The notes: a model not told the origin generated them from the sequence alone. Positions 33,675-43,957 are shown, counted from the first letter of the stretch. The stretch is DNA of 64,000 nt from Candidatus Sulfuritelmatomonas gaucii (GCA_900290245.1 OKRB01000002.1:12463-76462); one strand, 5' to 3'. Program-made: numbers and translations.

Positions 33675-35729
33675 GTGACCCATTCGCGATGGTTCTTTGT
33701 CAGTGCGATCTTCCTCGCCTCATTCCTGCTGTTTCTCGTCGAGCCCATCGCGGCCAAGCAGTTGCTCCCGTTTCTTGGCGGATCGGCTGCGGTTTGGATC
33801 ACCTGCCTGGTCTTCTTTCAAACCGCGCTGCTGCTTGCCTACCTCTACGCGCACTGGCTTGCGCGCCATCCGCACTGGCGCTTGCATCTCGTTTTGCTGC
33901 TCGCCGCGTTAGGTCTTGCTGTTTTATGGGCCTTCGGACGCATCGATCTCTCGAGCGGCCCGAGCCATCCCATTGCCACCATCTTCCTCGCCCTCGGTTT
34001 ATGGATCGGCCTGCCCTTTCTCGCGCTTGGCGCAACCAGCCCGCTGTTGCAGGTGTGGTGGTCGCGGGTCGAGCGCTCCGCCATTCCCTACCGCCTCTTT
34101 GCGCTTTCCAACCTGGCTTCGCTGCTGGCACTCGGCGCTTACCCAACGCTGATCGAGCCTCGCCTCACCCTGCATGCGCAGCGCATCGTCTGGTTTTGCG
34201 GCTTCGCGGCGTTTTCGTTGCTGGCCGCGATCCTGACGCTCCGCACGCGTTCCGCCGCCGCACCCATCTCCCCCGCTGCTGCGGAAGAGTCTGGGCCGCC
34301 GTCGCCGCTCGGACACAAGCTGCTGTGGCTGCTGCTGCCCATGGCCGGATCAATGCAACTGTGTGCCGTTACCGCATACATCACCGCCAACATCGCGCCC
34401 ATGCCGCTGCTCTGGATTCTGCCCCTCGGCGTCTATCTGCTCACGCTGATCCTCGCCTTCGAGTTCCCGCGCCTGTTGCCGCGCGGCATCGTCGTGCGCC
34501 TTCTTGCGGTCATGCTGGGCGGGCTCGGCTACATGCTCTCGCAGGTCGACGTCACGGTGCCGATTCGCATCGGCATCGCCTTCTTTCTCATCGAGCTCTT
34601 CGTCGCATGCCTGTTCTGCCACAGCGAGGCTTACGCGCTGCGCCCCGGGCGTGCCTCAGAATCCACGGTCTTTTATCTGCTCTTTGCCGCCGGCGGCGCA
34701 CTCGGCTCGGTCCTCGTCGGAATTGCCTTTCCGCTTTTGTTCTCGTTCAACTATGACGTTGCCCTCACCTTCGTCTTCACGGCGCTGCTTGCGCTGGCGG
34801 CCACTTGGAAGGTGCACTGGGGCCAGCGCCTGCTCTGGTCGGCAGCCAGCGTTATGCTCCTGGTGCTTGTGGTCTGGATCCACATTGCTTACCAGCGCGG
34901 CACGATTGTCGCCGTGCGCAATTTTTATGGTGCACTCCGAGTAAAGCAGGACTACAGCAGCTTTCCTGGAGCGACCGTGCGCACACTGACCAATGGCTCC
35001 ATCGAGCACGGCACGCAGATCTTCGGTTCCGACGCGCAGAGAAAAACCCCGACCACCTACTACGCCGAAGATTCCGGCATCGGGCTCGCGCTGCGTTTCT
35101 GCTGCCTCGGCCCAAACGGGTCCAGATCAACCCCGGGCCGGCCTCGCTCCATTGGCGTCATCGGCCTGGGCGCAGGAACGCTTGCCGCCTACGGCAAGCC
35201 GGGCGATCGCATCCGCTTTTATGAAATCAATCCCGCGGTTGTGCCCATCGCGCAGAATGCCTTCACCTACATGCGCGAGTCGGGCGCGCAAATCAGCGTT
35301 GTAGTGGGCGATGGGCGCACCTCGCTCGCAAGCGAACCGCCGCAGCACTTCGACGTGCTGGTGGTCGATGCTTTCACTGGCGATGCGATTCCGCTGCATC
35401 TGCTTACCTGCGAGGCGCTCGCCCTCTATCGCCGCAACCTGGCGCCCGGCGGAATCATCGCCTACCACGTTTCGAACCAGCACGTGGATCTGGAGCCTGC
35501 CATCGCCTTGCTGGCCCAGAACGCAGGCATGACTGCTCGGAGCCTGACCACCCCACCTCATCCCGAACTCGGCGAGTACACTGCGCGCTGGGTGCTCGTT
35601 ACAGACAATCCCACCTTCTTCTCTACCCCAGAGATCGTAGACAGTGCCCCATCTCTTCCCGTTTTCAGGCCCGGCCTGCGCCTCTGGACCGACGATTTTT
35701 CGAGCCTGCTGCCGCTGCTGCAGTGGTGA
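33675..35729 (+). CDS. Membrane protein with C-terminal spermidine-synthase-like domain
   Basis: This 684-aa protein has about 10 or more membrane helices in its first ~400 residues and a C-terminal domain (about 470-640) of the spermidine synthase/methyltransferase fold: GVIGLGAGTLAAYG, FYEINPAVV, VVDAFTGDAIPLHLLT. Such fused proteins are widespread in acidobacteria and their substrate is unknown; polyamine transfer is only one option. The start is GTG 33675. It lies alone after the atp terminator. Confidence 0.85.
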   Translation: MTHSRWFFVSAIFLASFLLFLVEPIAAKQLLPFLGGSAAVWITCLVFFQTALLLAYLYAHWLARHPHWRLHLVLLLAALGLAVLWAFGRIDLSSGPSHPIATIFLALGLWIGLPFLALGATSPLLQVWWSRVERSAIPYRLFALSNLASLLALGAYPTLIEPRLTLHAQRIVWFCGFAAFSLLAAILTLRTRSAAAPISPAAAEESGPPSPLGHKLLWLLLPMAGSMQLCAVTAYITANIAPMPLLWILPLGVYLLTLILAFEFPRLLPRGIVVRLLAVMLGGLGYMLSQVDVTVPIRIGIAFFLIELFVACLFCHSEAYALRPGRASESTVFYLLFAAGGALGSVLVGIAFPLLFSFNYDVALTFVFTALLALAATWKVHWGQRLLWSAASVMLLVLVVWIHIAYQRGTIVAVRNFYGALRVKQDYSSFPGATVRTLTNGSIEHGTQIFGSDAQRKTPTTYYAEDSGIGLALRFCCLGPNGSRSTPGRPRSIGVIGLGAGTLAAYGKPGDRIRFYEINPAVVPIAQNAFTYMRESGAQISVVVGDGRTSLASEPPQHFDVLVVDAFTGDAIPLHLLTCEALALYRRNLAPGGIIAYHVSNQHVDLEPAIALLAQNAGMTARSLTTPPHPELGEYTARWVLVTDNPTFFSTPEIVDSAPSLPVFRPGLRLWTDDFSSLLPLLQW

Positions 35730-35800
35730 GGCGCTCGACAGACTTTCCGAGGCCGAAGCCAAAACCGTTCCGGCCGGTCGGGCGACAACACCGCCCGAGC

Positions 35801-36526
35801 CTATTCCTTCAGCCGCTGCAGCGCCAGCGGCATTGCGTAGCCCATCTGCGTGAATGTGCCGCTCATCGTACTCAGGTCGTCGGCAATCTTGCCGGTAAAC
35901 ACCGCACCGATACCCTTGATCTCGATGGTCAGTGTTGAACCGGCGCGCTTCACTGAAGTCGCGGGCATCCAAACCGGGCTCTGATCAGGGCTCTGCATCT
36001 TCGCGGTCAATCCGTCCTGCGTGTTCACGATTTTGAAGAAGATGCGCAGCCTGGTTGTGCCTGCATCGAGCACGCCCGTCCAGGTTCCATCAATATCCGT
36101 AGGAGGCGCGGGCTGGGGTGCGGCTGCCGCTGCGACTGCCGAAGCCTCCGAAGCCGTTAGGCGCTTGAAGTTCAGCTCGAGCGGCTGCCCCTGCGTCCAG
36201 ATGCCGTCAATCTCAGTGACGTCCTTGTTGACGGTGCCTTCATACGTTCCGTGAACGGCATCTACCGTCAGACTCAGCTTTGCATCCTTCAGTGAAATCG
36301 CGCTGACCGGGATCCCGTACGCACCCTGGTCCACGCTGTCGAGAGTGGCCGTGAGCGCGCCATCCTTGCCCGCAGTAACGTGCAGCACGAGCCGCAATTG
36401 AACGCCTCCCGCGCTTAACGTTCCCTGCCAATCGCCCGCCAGTTGCGCCTGCGCCCGGCAGGCAGGAGCAAGCATCGCAGCCAGGCCGATTGATAAAGCC
36501 AGATTACGAATCGTGATGCCGTTCAT
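35801..36526 (-). CDS. Secreted protein of two repeated beta-domain units, unknown
   Basis: A 241-aa protein with a signal peptide (about residues 1-25, ending CRAQ). Two related ~100-residue units follow: LAGDWQGTLSAGGVQLRLVLHV and later IDGTWTGVLDAGTTRLRIFFKI, each with a calycin-like strand pattern and closing ELNFKRL / PLALQRL. This indicates an internal duplication. Such modules are common N-terminal parts of acidobacterial esterases; here they stand alone. The start is ATG 36526 with GGGAGAG upstream; an upstream in-frame start adds 7 residues. Confidence 0.75.
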   Translation of the reverse strand: MNGITIRNLALSIGLAAMLAPACRAQAQLAGDWQGTLSAGGVQLRLVLHVTAGKDGALTATLDSVDQGAYGIPVSAISLKDAKLSLTVDAVHGTYEGTVNKDVTEIDGIWTQGQPLELNFKRLTASEASAVAAAAAPQPAPPTDIDGTWTGVLDAGTTRLRIFFKIVNTQDGLTAKMQSPDQSPVWMPATSVKRAGSTLTIEIKGIGAVFTGKIADDLSTMSGTFTQMGYAMPLALQRLKE

Positions 36527-36822
36527 CGTTCTCTCCCTCTTGAGCAAAGCATCCTAGCAGAACCGGGCAAGGGCAGCGCTGCGCGCCATCACCGTTCCTC
36601 TGTTCCGTCGCCTCCCGATCCCGCATTTCTCCCGCTGCGGCCAGCGAAATCGCAGCCGCAACGCGGATTCTTCATCAGCAAAAACCAGCCTGCACCCACC
36701 ACGCGGACTGTACGAACACGGGAGAAATGCCTTAAAGTGACAATCGAGGCTTCTCCCGCGCAAAACGCTGGAATTGCGCGACCTGCATCGAGCCGCAACC
36801 TGCTTCCTTGAAGGAATCACGC

Positions 36823-38811
36823 ATGTCCACCTTGTCACCTTCCGTTGCCAACCGGGATATCGACTCCACGCTGCGCGAGAACCGCGTCTTTCCGCCGCCG
36901 CCCGAGTTCAGCGCCCGGGCCCACATCAAGAGCCTCGCCGAATACGAAGCACTCCACAAGCAATCCATTGAAGACCCGGAAAAATTCTGGGACGGCGTGG
37001 CGCGCGAATTGCACTGGTTCAAGCCGTGGGACAAGGTTCTTGAGTGGAATCTGCCGTGGGCCAAGTGGTTCGTCGGCGGCAAGATGAACTTGAGCTACAA
37101 CTGCCTTGACCGCCATCTAGACGGTCCTCGCCGCGACAAGACCGCGCTCATCTGGGAAGGCGAGCCGGGCGAGATTCGCCGCCTGACATACGCGGAGCTG
37201 CACGCCGAAGTGCAGAAGTTCGCCAACGTGCTCAAGTCGCTCGGCATCCAGAAGGGCGACCGCGTAGCCATCTACATGGGCATGACGCCCGAGCTGGCCA
37301 TTGCGCTGCTGGCTTGCGCGCGCATCGGCGCCATTCACTCCGTCATCTTTGGCGGATTCGCCGCCAACGCCATCGCCGACCGGGTTGCCGACTCGGGATG
37401 CGTGGCCATCATCACGCAGGACACAAGCTATCGCCGCGGCAACGAGGTCAAGCTCAAGGCAACCGTGGACGAAGCCATGCCCGCCTGCCACACGGTGAAG
37501 CACGTGATCGTGTACCGCCGCGCCGGCTCAGCGGTGAACATGGTGGCGGGCCGCGATCACTGGTGGCACGATCTTGTGGCCAAGGCCGCGCCCGAGTGCC
37601 CCGCCGAGCCCATGGACTCGGAGGACTCGCTCTACATCCTCTACACTTCCGGCACCACCGGCAAGCCCAAGGGCCTGGTCCACACCACCGGCGGCTACGC
37701 CGTGCAGACTTACATCACCACGAAGTACATCTTCGATCTGCGCGACGAAGACATTTACTGGTGTACGGCCGACATCGGCTGGGTCACCGGCCACTCCTAT
37801 GTGGTGTATGGCCCGCTGCAGTGCGGCGCCACGGTGCTGATGTATGAAGGCGCTCCGAATTATCCTGACTTTTCGCGCTTCTGGAAGATCATTGATGATC
37901 ACCGCGTAACGATTTTCTACACCGCGCCCACGGCTATCCGCGCCTTCATCAAGTGGGGTCACGAGTTCGTCGACAAGTACAAGCTCGACTCGCTGCGGCT
38001 GCTCGGCACCGTCGGCGAGCCCATCAATCCCGAGGCGTGGATGTGGTACCGCGAGAAGATCGGGCGCAATCGCTGCCCCATCGTCGACACCTGGTGGCAG
38101 ACCGAGACGGGCGCCATCATGATCTCGCCGCTGCCCGGCGCCATCGCCACCAAGCCCGGCTCGGCGACGCGGCCATTTTTCGGCATTCAGCCTGAGGTCG
38201 TCACGCGCCCCGATGCCAACGGGAATTTCAAGACGGTCCCTGCCGGCAGCGGCGGCCTGCTGGTGATTCGCAAGCCGTGGCCGTCGATGGCCCGGACGGT
38301 GTACGGCGATCCCGAGCGCTACAAAAAGACGTATTGGTCCGACGTTCCCGGCTGCTACTTCACCGGCGATGGCGCGCGCCAGGACGCCCACGGCTACTTC
38401 TGGCTGATGGGCCGCGTCGACGACGTGATCAACGTGAGCGGGCATCGCCTGGGAACGATGGAGGTCGAGTCCGCGCTCGTCGCGCATCCCAAGGTGGCCG
38501 AGGCCGCGGTCGTCGGCCGTCCCGACGATCTCAAGGGCCAGGCCATCGCAGCTTTCGTCACCCTCGAGAGCGGGAATCAGCCCGGCCCGGAGCTCAAAGA
38601 CGAGCTGCGCAAGTGGGTGGCGAAAGAGATCGGCGCGCTGGCGCGGCCTGATGATATCCGATTCACCGAGGCATTGCCCAAAACGCGCAGCGGCAAAATC
38701 ATGCGCCGCCTGCTGCGTGAGCTCGCTACTCATGGCGAAGTCAAGGGCGACGTGACCACGCTCGAAGACTTCACCGTAATCGCCAAGCTGCGCGAAGCGG
38801 AAGAAGGCTGA
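36823..38811 (+). CDS. acsA: Acetyl-CoA synthetase
   Basis: This 662-aa AMP-forming enzyme makes acetyl-CoA from acetate, ATP and CoA. It has the P-loop-like [11 protein letters not shown], the adenylate motif DTWWQTETG, the hinge region [18 protein letters not shown] and the C-terminal acetylation-site lysine in [15 protein letters not shown]. Start ATG 36823 is used (AAGGA 7 nt upstream) rather than TTG 36808. Length is standard. Confidence 0.96.
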   Translation: MSTLSPSVANRDIDSTLRENRVFPPPPEFSARAHIKSLAEYEALHKQSIEDPEKFWDGVARELHWFKPWDKVLEWNLPWAKWFVGGKMNLSYNCLDRHLDGPRRDKTALIWEGEPGEIRRLTYAELHAEVQKFANVLKSLGIQKGDRVAIYMGMTPELAIALLACARIGAIHSVIFGGFAANAIADRVADSGCVAIITQDTSYRRGNEVKLKATVDEAMPACHTVKHVIVYRRAGSAVNMVAGRDHWWHDLVAKAAPECPAEPMDSEDSLYILYTSGTTGKPKGLVHTTGGYAVQTYITTKYIFDLRDEDIYWCTADIGWVTGHSYVVYGPLQCGATVLMYEGAPNYPDFSRFWKIIDDHRVTIFYTAPTAIRAFIKWGHEFVDKYKLDSLRLLGTVGEPINPEAWMWYREKIGRNRCPIVDTWWQTETGAIMISPLPGAIATKPGSATRPFFGIQPEVVTRPDANGNFKTVPAGSGGLLVIRKPWPSMARTVYGDPERYKKTYWSDVPGCYFTGDGARQDAHGYFWLMGRVDDVINVSGHRLGTMEVESALVAHPKVAEAAVVGRPDDLKGQAIAAFVTLESGNQPGPELKDELRKWVAKEIGALARPDDIRFTEALPKTRSGKIMRRLLRELATHGEVKGDVTTLEDFTVIAKLREAEEG

Positions 38812-38975
38812 GTCTGCCTCAACGCGCTTACAGTCGGCATAACCTCCCAATTGCCGACGATCCGACCTGAACCTATGATGCTGGTCCGGACCGCTTTTAG
38901 ATCAGAGCCTCATTGCGCTCCTTCATTGCAAGAAAAGGCTCGATCGGACGCCGCCATCTGCGAAGGCTGTGTGGA

Positions 38976-39743
38976 TTATTCTTTGCTGCTGACGAGAGAG
39001 AACATGGCTCCCTGAGGGTCCTGGCCATTGATGATCCAGCTTCCTCCGGGTACCTGCACGGGGCCGTTCATGATCTTTCCGCCGCCGGATTCAACACGTT
39101 TGATGGCTGCCTTTATCGAGTCGACGTTGAAGTAGAAGTTCCAGCATGAAACAGGGATTTGGGGCGTTTTGGTCATCATCCCGCCGTCCCCCATTTCCTT
39201 GTGGTCGCCTTCGTCGAAGATGCGATAGACACCCATGGGTCCCATGTCCATATCGCTGACCTTGGTCCAGCCAAAGAGCTTTTTGTAGAAGTCGGAAGCT
39301 GCTTCGACGTCAGTTGTGTAGAGTTCGTGCCAGCCGATGGTGCCGGGAGTCGGTGGTGCGGGGCGTTGCGGCGAGGGCATTTTTGGGTGAGGGGTGAAGA
39401 CCACAATGGCAGCGCCCTGCGGATCGGACATGACGGCGAAGCGAAGCATTTCGGGAACGTCGGTGGCGGGCTTCCACAATTTGCCGCCGGCTTCGACAAT
39501 CTTTTCGACATGAGCATCAACATCACCGACCGCAATGTAGCCTATCCATGCGACATGTCCGGGGATGTTCAGCATGCCGGCAATTCCAACCTCACCGAGG
39601 TTGAAGGTAGTGTACTGGGGGCCGTCAGTGCCGGGCATTTCATGGGTCGTCCAGCCGACAACGTCAGAGTAAAACTTGCCGGCTGCTTTCGTATCGCTGG
39701 TCATCAGTTCGTACCAGCTGAACTTACCTTTTGGCGTAAACAT
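38976..39743 (-). CDS. Double-domain VOC (glyoxalase-like) protein
   Basis: A 255-aa protein with two tandem VOC domains (about residues 5-115 and 125-250), starting FSWYELMTSDTKAAGKFYSDVVGW and IGWHELYTTDVEAASDFYKKLFGW. This group (DUF953-like/27 kDa antigen type) binds metals or small molecules but has no fixed reaction. A ribosome binding site (AAGGAG) is present. A 14-bp palindrome lies 60 bp upstream. Confidence 0.85.
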   Translation of the reverse strand: MFTPKGKFSWYELMTSDTKAAGKFYSDVVGWTTHEMPGTDGPQYTTFNLGEVGIAGMLNIPGHVAWIGYIAVGDVDAHVEKIVEAGGKLWKPATDVPEMLRFAVMSDPQGAAIVVFTPHPKMPSPQRPAPPTPGTIGWHELYTTDVEAASDFYKKLFGWTKVSDMDMGPMGVYRIFDEGDHKEMGDGGMMTKTPQIPVSCWNFYFNVDSIKAAIKRVESGGGKIMNGPVQVPGGSWIINGQDPQGAMFSLVSSKE

Positions 39744-39802
39744 CGCGAGAGATTCTCCTTTTTGGCGGACTCACCTGGGAGTCAGCGTCCAGTGGGCTGC
39801 AG

Positions 39803-39816
39803 AGTTGATATCAACT
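39803..39816. promoter_or_regulatory. Perfect palindrome AGTTGATATCAACT
   Basis: A 14-bp perfect palindrome 60 bp upstream of the VOC gene, of the sort bound by MarR-type dimers. A second dyad GTGTCG/CGACAC (39880-39899) lies further upstream. No regulator gene is adjacent. Confidence 0.45.
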
Positions 39817-40020
39817 TGAGCACAGGCGTGTCAATTGGGCAGAAGTTAATTTTGGTTGACGGGATGCGCCAATGCAGACGTGTCGTCTAAGTTCGACACG
39901 GGACATTTGCAGGAAGTGCCGCGCGCAAAAGGATCAATGTGTGCTCAGCATTCTTGGAGTGAAGGGACTTTTTTTGAGGCTTGCTCCGGGAATTGCTGCA
40001 ACTCCCGGGAGATAAGCGCC

Positions 40021-40947
40021 TCATGCGGCAGCTCCGCTCGTTGTTCCGCCGACAGAGACGGCTTGAGGCATATGGCGCCTCTGCGGCGTGGGTAACGGAT
40101 GGCGATCAAGCCACTCAAGCACGATGCGGTTTGCCAGTTCGGGCGTCTCTTCGAACACGGCGTGACCACCTCCCGGCAGCACGATGAGTTCGGAACCGCT
40201 CAGTGTGCGGTTCAGCTTAACGGCGGAAATCAAGTCGACCGTATAATCGCGATCGCCCCACAGCAGCAGAGTTGGAATGCCCTTCACACGGCCGAGCGCG
40301 GCTTTCAGCTTAGCCCTCTCTGAGAACCAGCAGCGAACAATTGAGAGAACGTGGCGCAATGTGACCGGGTTCCGCAGTACATCGACAATCTCATGCAAAC
40401 ATCGATCGACCACGCGGCCGGCTCCTCCATACAGCTCTCCGAGGACGATGCGCTGAATCTGCGCCGGAGAATAGGGCAGCAGCCTGGCGAGAAGTCCCCC
40501 CCACACGGTGCCATACGTACGCACAATCTGATCACCTGAGCGAGAGTAGGGGTTGGCGGGCGCGAAGAGGGCGAGCCTGCGCACGCGCCGGGGATGCAAC
40601 GCGGCAAGCATGAGCGCGACGGCACCCCCGTATGAGTGAGCGACGAGATCGGCCTCGGGAAGTTCGAGCGCGTCCATGACTGCGATGATGCGATTGGCTG
40701 TGGCCTGAAGTCCCGGGTCCAGACCTCCGACTCGCTGCGACTTGCCCATGTTCACCAGGTCGATCGCATAGATGGCGGCATGCTGAGCGAGGGCAGCAAT
40801 GTTATTCCGCCAGTTTCGACTTGAACCCAGCAATCCATGAATGAGCAGCATCGGTCTGCCGCTTCCAGCATGGAGATAGTGGACGCGAACGGCACCGACA
40901 TCCACAAATGCTTCTTCGTACGCCGGTTGCGGGGCCTCCTGCATCAT
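40021..40947 (-). CDS. Alpha/beta hydrolase
   Basis: This 308-aa hydrolase has the oxyanion segment LLIHGLLGSSRNW, the nucleophile Ser in LVAHSYGGAVA, an acid in LLWGDRDYTV and the catalytic His in LPGGGHAVFEE. The substrate is unknown. The start is set at ATG 40947 because GAGGA lies 9 nt upstream and TATATAAC further up; the frame stays open to 41091 and would add 48 residues (including a possible hydrophobic stretch), which is less likely. Confidence 0.85.
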   Translation of the reverse strand: MMQEAPQPAYEEAFVDVGAVRVHYLHAGSGRPMLLIHGLLGSSRNWRNNIAALAQHAAIYAIDLVNMGKSQRVGGLDPGLQATANRIIAVMDALELPEADLVAHSYGGAVALMLAALHPRRVRRLALFAPANPYSRSGDQIVRTYGTVWGGLLARLLPYSPAQIQRIVLGELYGGAGRVVDRCLHEIVDVLRNPVTLRHVLSIVRCWFSERAKLKAALGRVKGIPTLLLWGDRDYTVDLISAVKLNRTLSGSELIVLPGGGHAVFEETPELANRIVLEWLDRHPLPTPQRRHMPQAVSVGGTTSGAAA

Positions 40948-41201
40948 CGCAAGAATTCCTCGTATATAACTTGGCCCTGTTGCATACTGCTTCATGCGGT
41001 ATGCGCTGCGGAGAAGCGAATTACCAAATGCAACCCAGCGAATGATTTGATGTTTGGGGAGACTATGTTTGGGCCCCTCCCCTGAAAACAATCGCGTCGA
41101 CGGTAGTCCGGTCTCTGTGCGCCCAGCGAATCTGCCTCCCTATAATTGAAGTGGGATTGGCGCGCTCTCCGCCTTATCGACCTTACTGTTTTGGGGAACG
41201 C

Positions 41202-41774
41202 ATGGCTGCACTGATTGAAGCGATCGACGTAAAGCGCAAGATGGTTTTTGAGTTTGAAGGCACTCCGTATTATTGCCTTGAAGTCGAGGTCTCCACTCCA
41301 ACGGCCCGTGGCGGCCAGACTCTCGTTCGCCTCAAGATGCGCAACCTGCTCACGCGCGCCGTCTTCGACAAAACCTTCAAAGCCGGGGAAAAGTTCAAGG
41401 AGCCGGACCTGGAAATTGTCGAGTCCTCCTACCTCTACAGTGATTCTGAAGGCTCTTACTTTCTCGACCAGCAGAGCTTCGATACGCACACGCTCTCCCC
41501 GAGCATGGTTGGCGACGCGACGGACTTTCTCGTCGATGGCTCGCTGATCCAGTTGCACAAGTTCAACGGAAACCCCATCGGGTTGCAGTTGCCGGCCCAG
41601 GTTGAGCTCAAAGTTGCGTATACCGAGCCCGGAGTGCGCGGCAACACATCAGGCGACGTAACCAAGCTCGCACGGCTCGAAACTGGCCTCGAGATCAAGG
41701 TTCCTCTCTACGTTCAGGAGGGCGAGAAGGTGAAGGTTTACACCGAAACCAGGGAGTTCGCCGGCCGCGCCTGA
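41202..41774 (+). CDS. Elongation factor P family protein, EfpL/YeiP-like
   Basis: This 190-aa three-domain EF-P homologue relieves ribosome stalling. The tip loop reads STPTARGGQTL, like the SPTARG loop of YeiP/EfpL and unlike the lysine-bearing PGKGQA loop of E. coli EF-P, so modification by EpmA is not expected; an arginine is at the tip. The C-terminal OB domain has LETGLEIKVPLYVQEGEKVKV, normal for the family. The start is ATG 41202; frame upstream to 41151 is probably leader. A TATAAT (41141-41146) lies ~60 bp before the start. Confidence 0.9.
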   Translation: MAALIEAIDVKRKMVFEFEGTPYYCLEVEVSTPTARGGQTLVRLKMRNLLTRAVFDKTFKAGEKFKEPDLEIVESSYLYSDSEGSYFLDQQSFDTHTLSPSMVGDATDFLVDGSLIQLHKFNGNPIGLQLPAQVELKVAYTEPGVRGNTSGDVTKLARLETGLEIKVPLYVQEGEKVKVYTETREFAGRA

Positions 41775-41793
41775 ATGTCGCTCGAAGTGCGAT

Positions 41794-42045
41794 TCAAGGT
41801 TTGCGAGGCGCGTTCGACAACTTGCGCCATGCCCACCGAACGAAAATTACAAAACTCCATATAAAGGCTGGCGCTCCGACAGGAGCGAATGCAACCGCGG
41901 GCAGGAAACCGTCAATGTTGTTTCCGTTCGGACCTGAGCAGCCATGGCTCAAGCAGTACTCGCCCGCCCACAGAATTGAGAACATCCACAGACCGGCAAT
42001 CACATATGCGATGGTTCTGAGGATGCGCATACCTATTCGTACCAC
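41794..42045 (-). CDS. Small membrane protein, unknown
   Basis: An 83-aa protein with two predicted membrane helices (about residues 8-28 and 47-70) joined by a loop with two cysteines (EYCLSHGCSG). No family was recognised. It is convergent with the EF-P gene. The start may be GTG 42045 or ATG 42030. Confidence 0.5.
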   Translation of the reverse strand: MVRIGMRILRTIAYVIAGLWMFSILWAGEYCLSHGCSGPNGNNIDGFLPAVAFAPVGAPAFIWSFVIFVRWAWRKLSNAPRKP

Positions 42046-42134
42046 CCATTTTTAGGAGCGGAGCGCTGGAAGCGGTTCCAATCGGCGTGCGAATCGGCGG
42101 CTAATCGACGAGTCCGCTTCGGTAACCTTAGAGC

Positions 42135-42740
42135 ATGGAGCTTGCATTCCAACCTCTGCAGGGCCGCTTCGTGCGCCTTGAGCCGTTCAGGCCCGGGCTC
42201 AAGGAAGAGGTGCGCGCCGCCGTCGATTGCGATCCGGAAACCTGGGCCATCATGGCGGGCTGCGCCCTGGGCGATCGCTTTGAGGAGTTCTGGTCAGCGG
42301 CCTGCAGCGCGCCGGCATCCGAGCGCATGCCGTACGCTATCCGCAGGCTCGCCGATGGTCGGGTTGTGGGCGTGTCTTCGATGTATCTCGCGCTCGTCAG
42401 TCAGGGCGGAATCGAAATCGGCAGCTCGTTCGTGCATCCTGATGCGCGCGGCGGCCCTGTCAATCCTGAGGCCAAGCTGCTCATGCTCGGCCATGCGTTC
42501 GCCGCCGGAGCGGCGCGGGTGCAGTTTCGCGTGGACACGCGCAACCTGCGCAGCCAGGCAGCCGTCGCCAGGCTGGGCGCGGTGCGCGAAGGCATTCTGC
42601 GCCGCGACCGGATCACGTGGAACGGCTTCATCCGCGACACAGTGTTCTTCTCGATCCTCGATTCCGAATGGCCCGCGGTAAAGCTGCGCCTGGAAGAGCG
42701 CCTCGCAGGTTTCCGTCCGGAAGAAAACGCCGCATTGTGA
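42135..42740 (+). CDS. GNAT N-acetyltransferase (RimJ/RimL type)
   Basis: A 201-aa acetyltransferase of the ribosomal-protein/amino-acid acetylating group. It opens LQGRFVRLEPFRPG, has the acetyl-CoA strand region GVSSMYLALVSQGGIEIGSSFV and the typical RNLRSQAAVARLGAVREGIL ending. The target is unknown. Length is standard. Confidence 0.88.
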   Translation: MELAFQPLQGRFVRLEPFRPGLKEEVRAAVDCDPETWAIMAGCALGDRFEEFWSAACSAPASERMPYAIRRLADGRVVGVSSMYLALVSQGGIEIGSSFVHPDARGGPVNPEAKLLMLGHAFAAGAARVQFRVDTRNLRSQAAVARLGAVREGILRRDRITWNGFIRDTVFFSILDSEWPAVKLRLEERLAGFRPEENAAL

Positions 42741-42757
42741 CGCCGCTTCGCCGCGCA

Positions 42758-43933
42758 TCACTCGGTGATGGCCGCCATCTCTGAATGAACGACGCGCGCG
42801 CCGCTCTTGTTCCGCGTCGCCATCAGATACCAGATCAGCCATGCAGGCGCGGTCCACAAATAAAACGGCGAAGGCAGTTGAATGGAAAAGATCACGCCCG
42901 GCAGGCCCGCAGCCACAACAAGCCCGAGCAGAATCCAGTCCCAAAGACTTTTTCCCGCGGCAAACATCCCCGCCAAAATGGCTGGAAACAGCAGCGCCTG
43001 GTCACTGTACCAGGAATACGGAGAGCATGCGACAGAGACCAGCAGCACAAGCATTCCCTGGTCCGTCCACGCCCAGCGGTCGCGCCGCGTCCAATAGAAC
43101 CACGCCGACCATGCGCACCCAATCGCGACGGGCAGAAACTCGATCCATTTGTCGTGGCGATCGATCAAAAATCTCAGAGCCACGCCGACGGTCGGCAGAA
43201 ACACATCCATGATGCGCGCTGACTGCATCAACTGCCGGTATTGCGTCCAGATGTTGCGGTCAACGCTGAGCGTGAGCGCACAGCTCGCAGCCAATGCGAT
43301 CAGGAAACCGCCGACAACTTGGAACTTTCTTTGCCGCGCCGACCAGAGCAAGAGCACCACAATGCACGCCAGAAACAAGTGCGGTTTCAGAGCGCACGGC
43401 AGCAGCGCCGCCCCCGCGAGCCACGGCCGCGTCTTGTGGAGGTAGAGAAAGAGAACGACTCCGAGCAGAAAAAAGATGCCGAGCTGGCCCGCCATCAGGC
43501 ACGAGAGTGTGGGAGGAAACGCAAAAGCAAGCAGGTGCAGCCGGGTATCGCGGCGTCCAAAGATCATCCAAAGCAGCCACGTAGAGACGCCGGTTGCGCC
43601 CAGCATCACAAGCAGCCACAGAATCAGTGCCGGTTTTGCGCCCAGGTAGCCGAGCGGCAGCACGAAGAAAAATGCAACCGGTGGGCTCATGGAGATCTTC
43701 GGCGTGTTTTCCTCCATCCCGAGGGCTTTTTCCAAACCGAAGATCGCGCCGACGTCGTAAGGGTTGGCGCCCTGAATCAACTGTCGCTCCGCTGCCCAAT
43801 ACTGGATGAAATCGCGCCCGGTGACGCTCTTGCTGTCAATGCTGAAGGCATAGATTCCGGCGACCAGGCACACGCCGGCAGCAATAATTAAAGCTGCGGC
43901 GAACTTTCGCGCCAGGTTCTTCTCGTCCGGCAT
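42758..43933 (-). CDS. Polytopic membrane protein, GT87 (DUF2029)-like mannosyltransferase
   Basis: This 391-aa protein has about 9-10 membrane helices. The first periplasmic loop contains GRDFIQYWAAERQLIQGANPYD, with the Asp/Tyr pattern of GT87 polyprenyl-phosphate sugar transferases, and a later loop PHLFLACIV lies near the membrane. It should move a mannose-like residue onto an envelope acceptor. Assignment is by pattern. Three 22-bp direct repeats lie directly upstream. Confidence 0.75.
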   Translation of the reverse strand: MPDEKNLARKFAAALIIAAGVCLVAGIYAFSIDSKSVTGRDFIQYWAAERQLIQGANPYDVGAIFGLEKALGMEENTPKISMSPPVAFFFVLPLGYLGAKPALILWLLVMLGATGVSTWLLWMIFGRRDTRLHLLAFAFPPTLSCLMAGQLGIFFLLGVVLFLYLHKTRPWLAGAALLPCALKPHLFLACIVVLLLWSARQRKFQVVGGFLIALAASCALTLSVDRNIWTQYRQLMQSARIMDVFLPTVGVALRFLIDRHDKWIEFLPVAIGCAWSAWFYWTRRDRWAWTDQGMLVLLVSVACSPYSWYSDQALLFPAILAGMFAAGKSLWDWILLGLVVAAGLPGVIFSIQLPSPFYLWTAPAWLIWYLMATRNKSGARVVHSEMAAITE

Positions 43934-43957
43934 GGGATCATCTTATGCAGCCAACAT

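Noticed and set aside
37528-38850. 440-codon minus-strand frame opposite acsA
   Set aside because: Shadow of acetyl-CoA synthetase.
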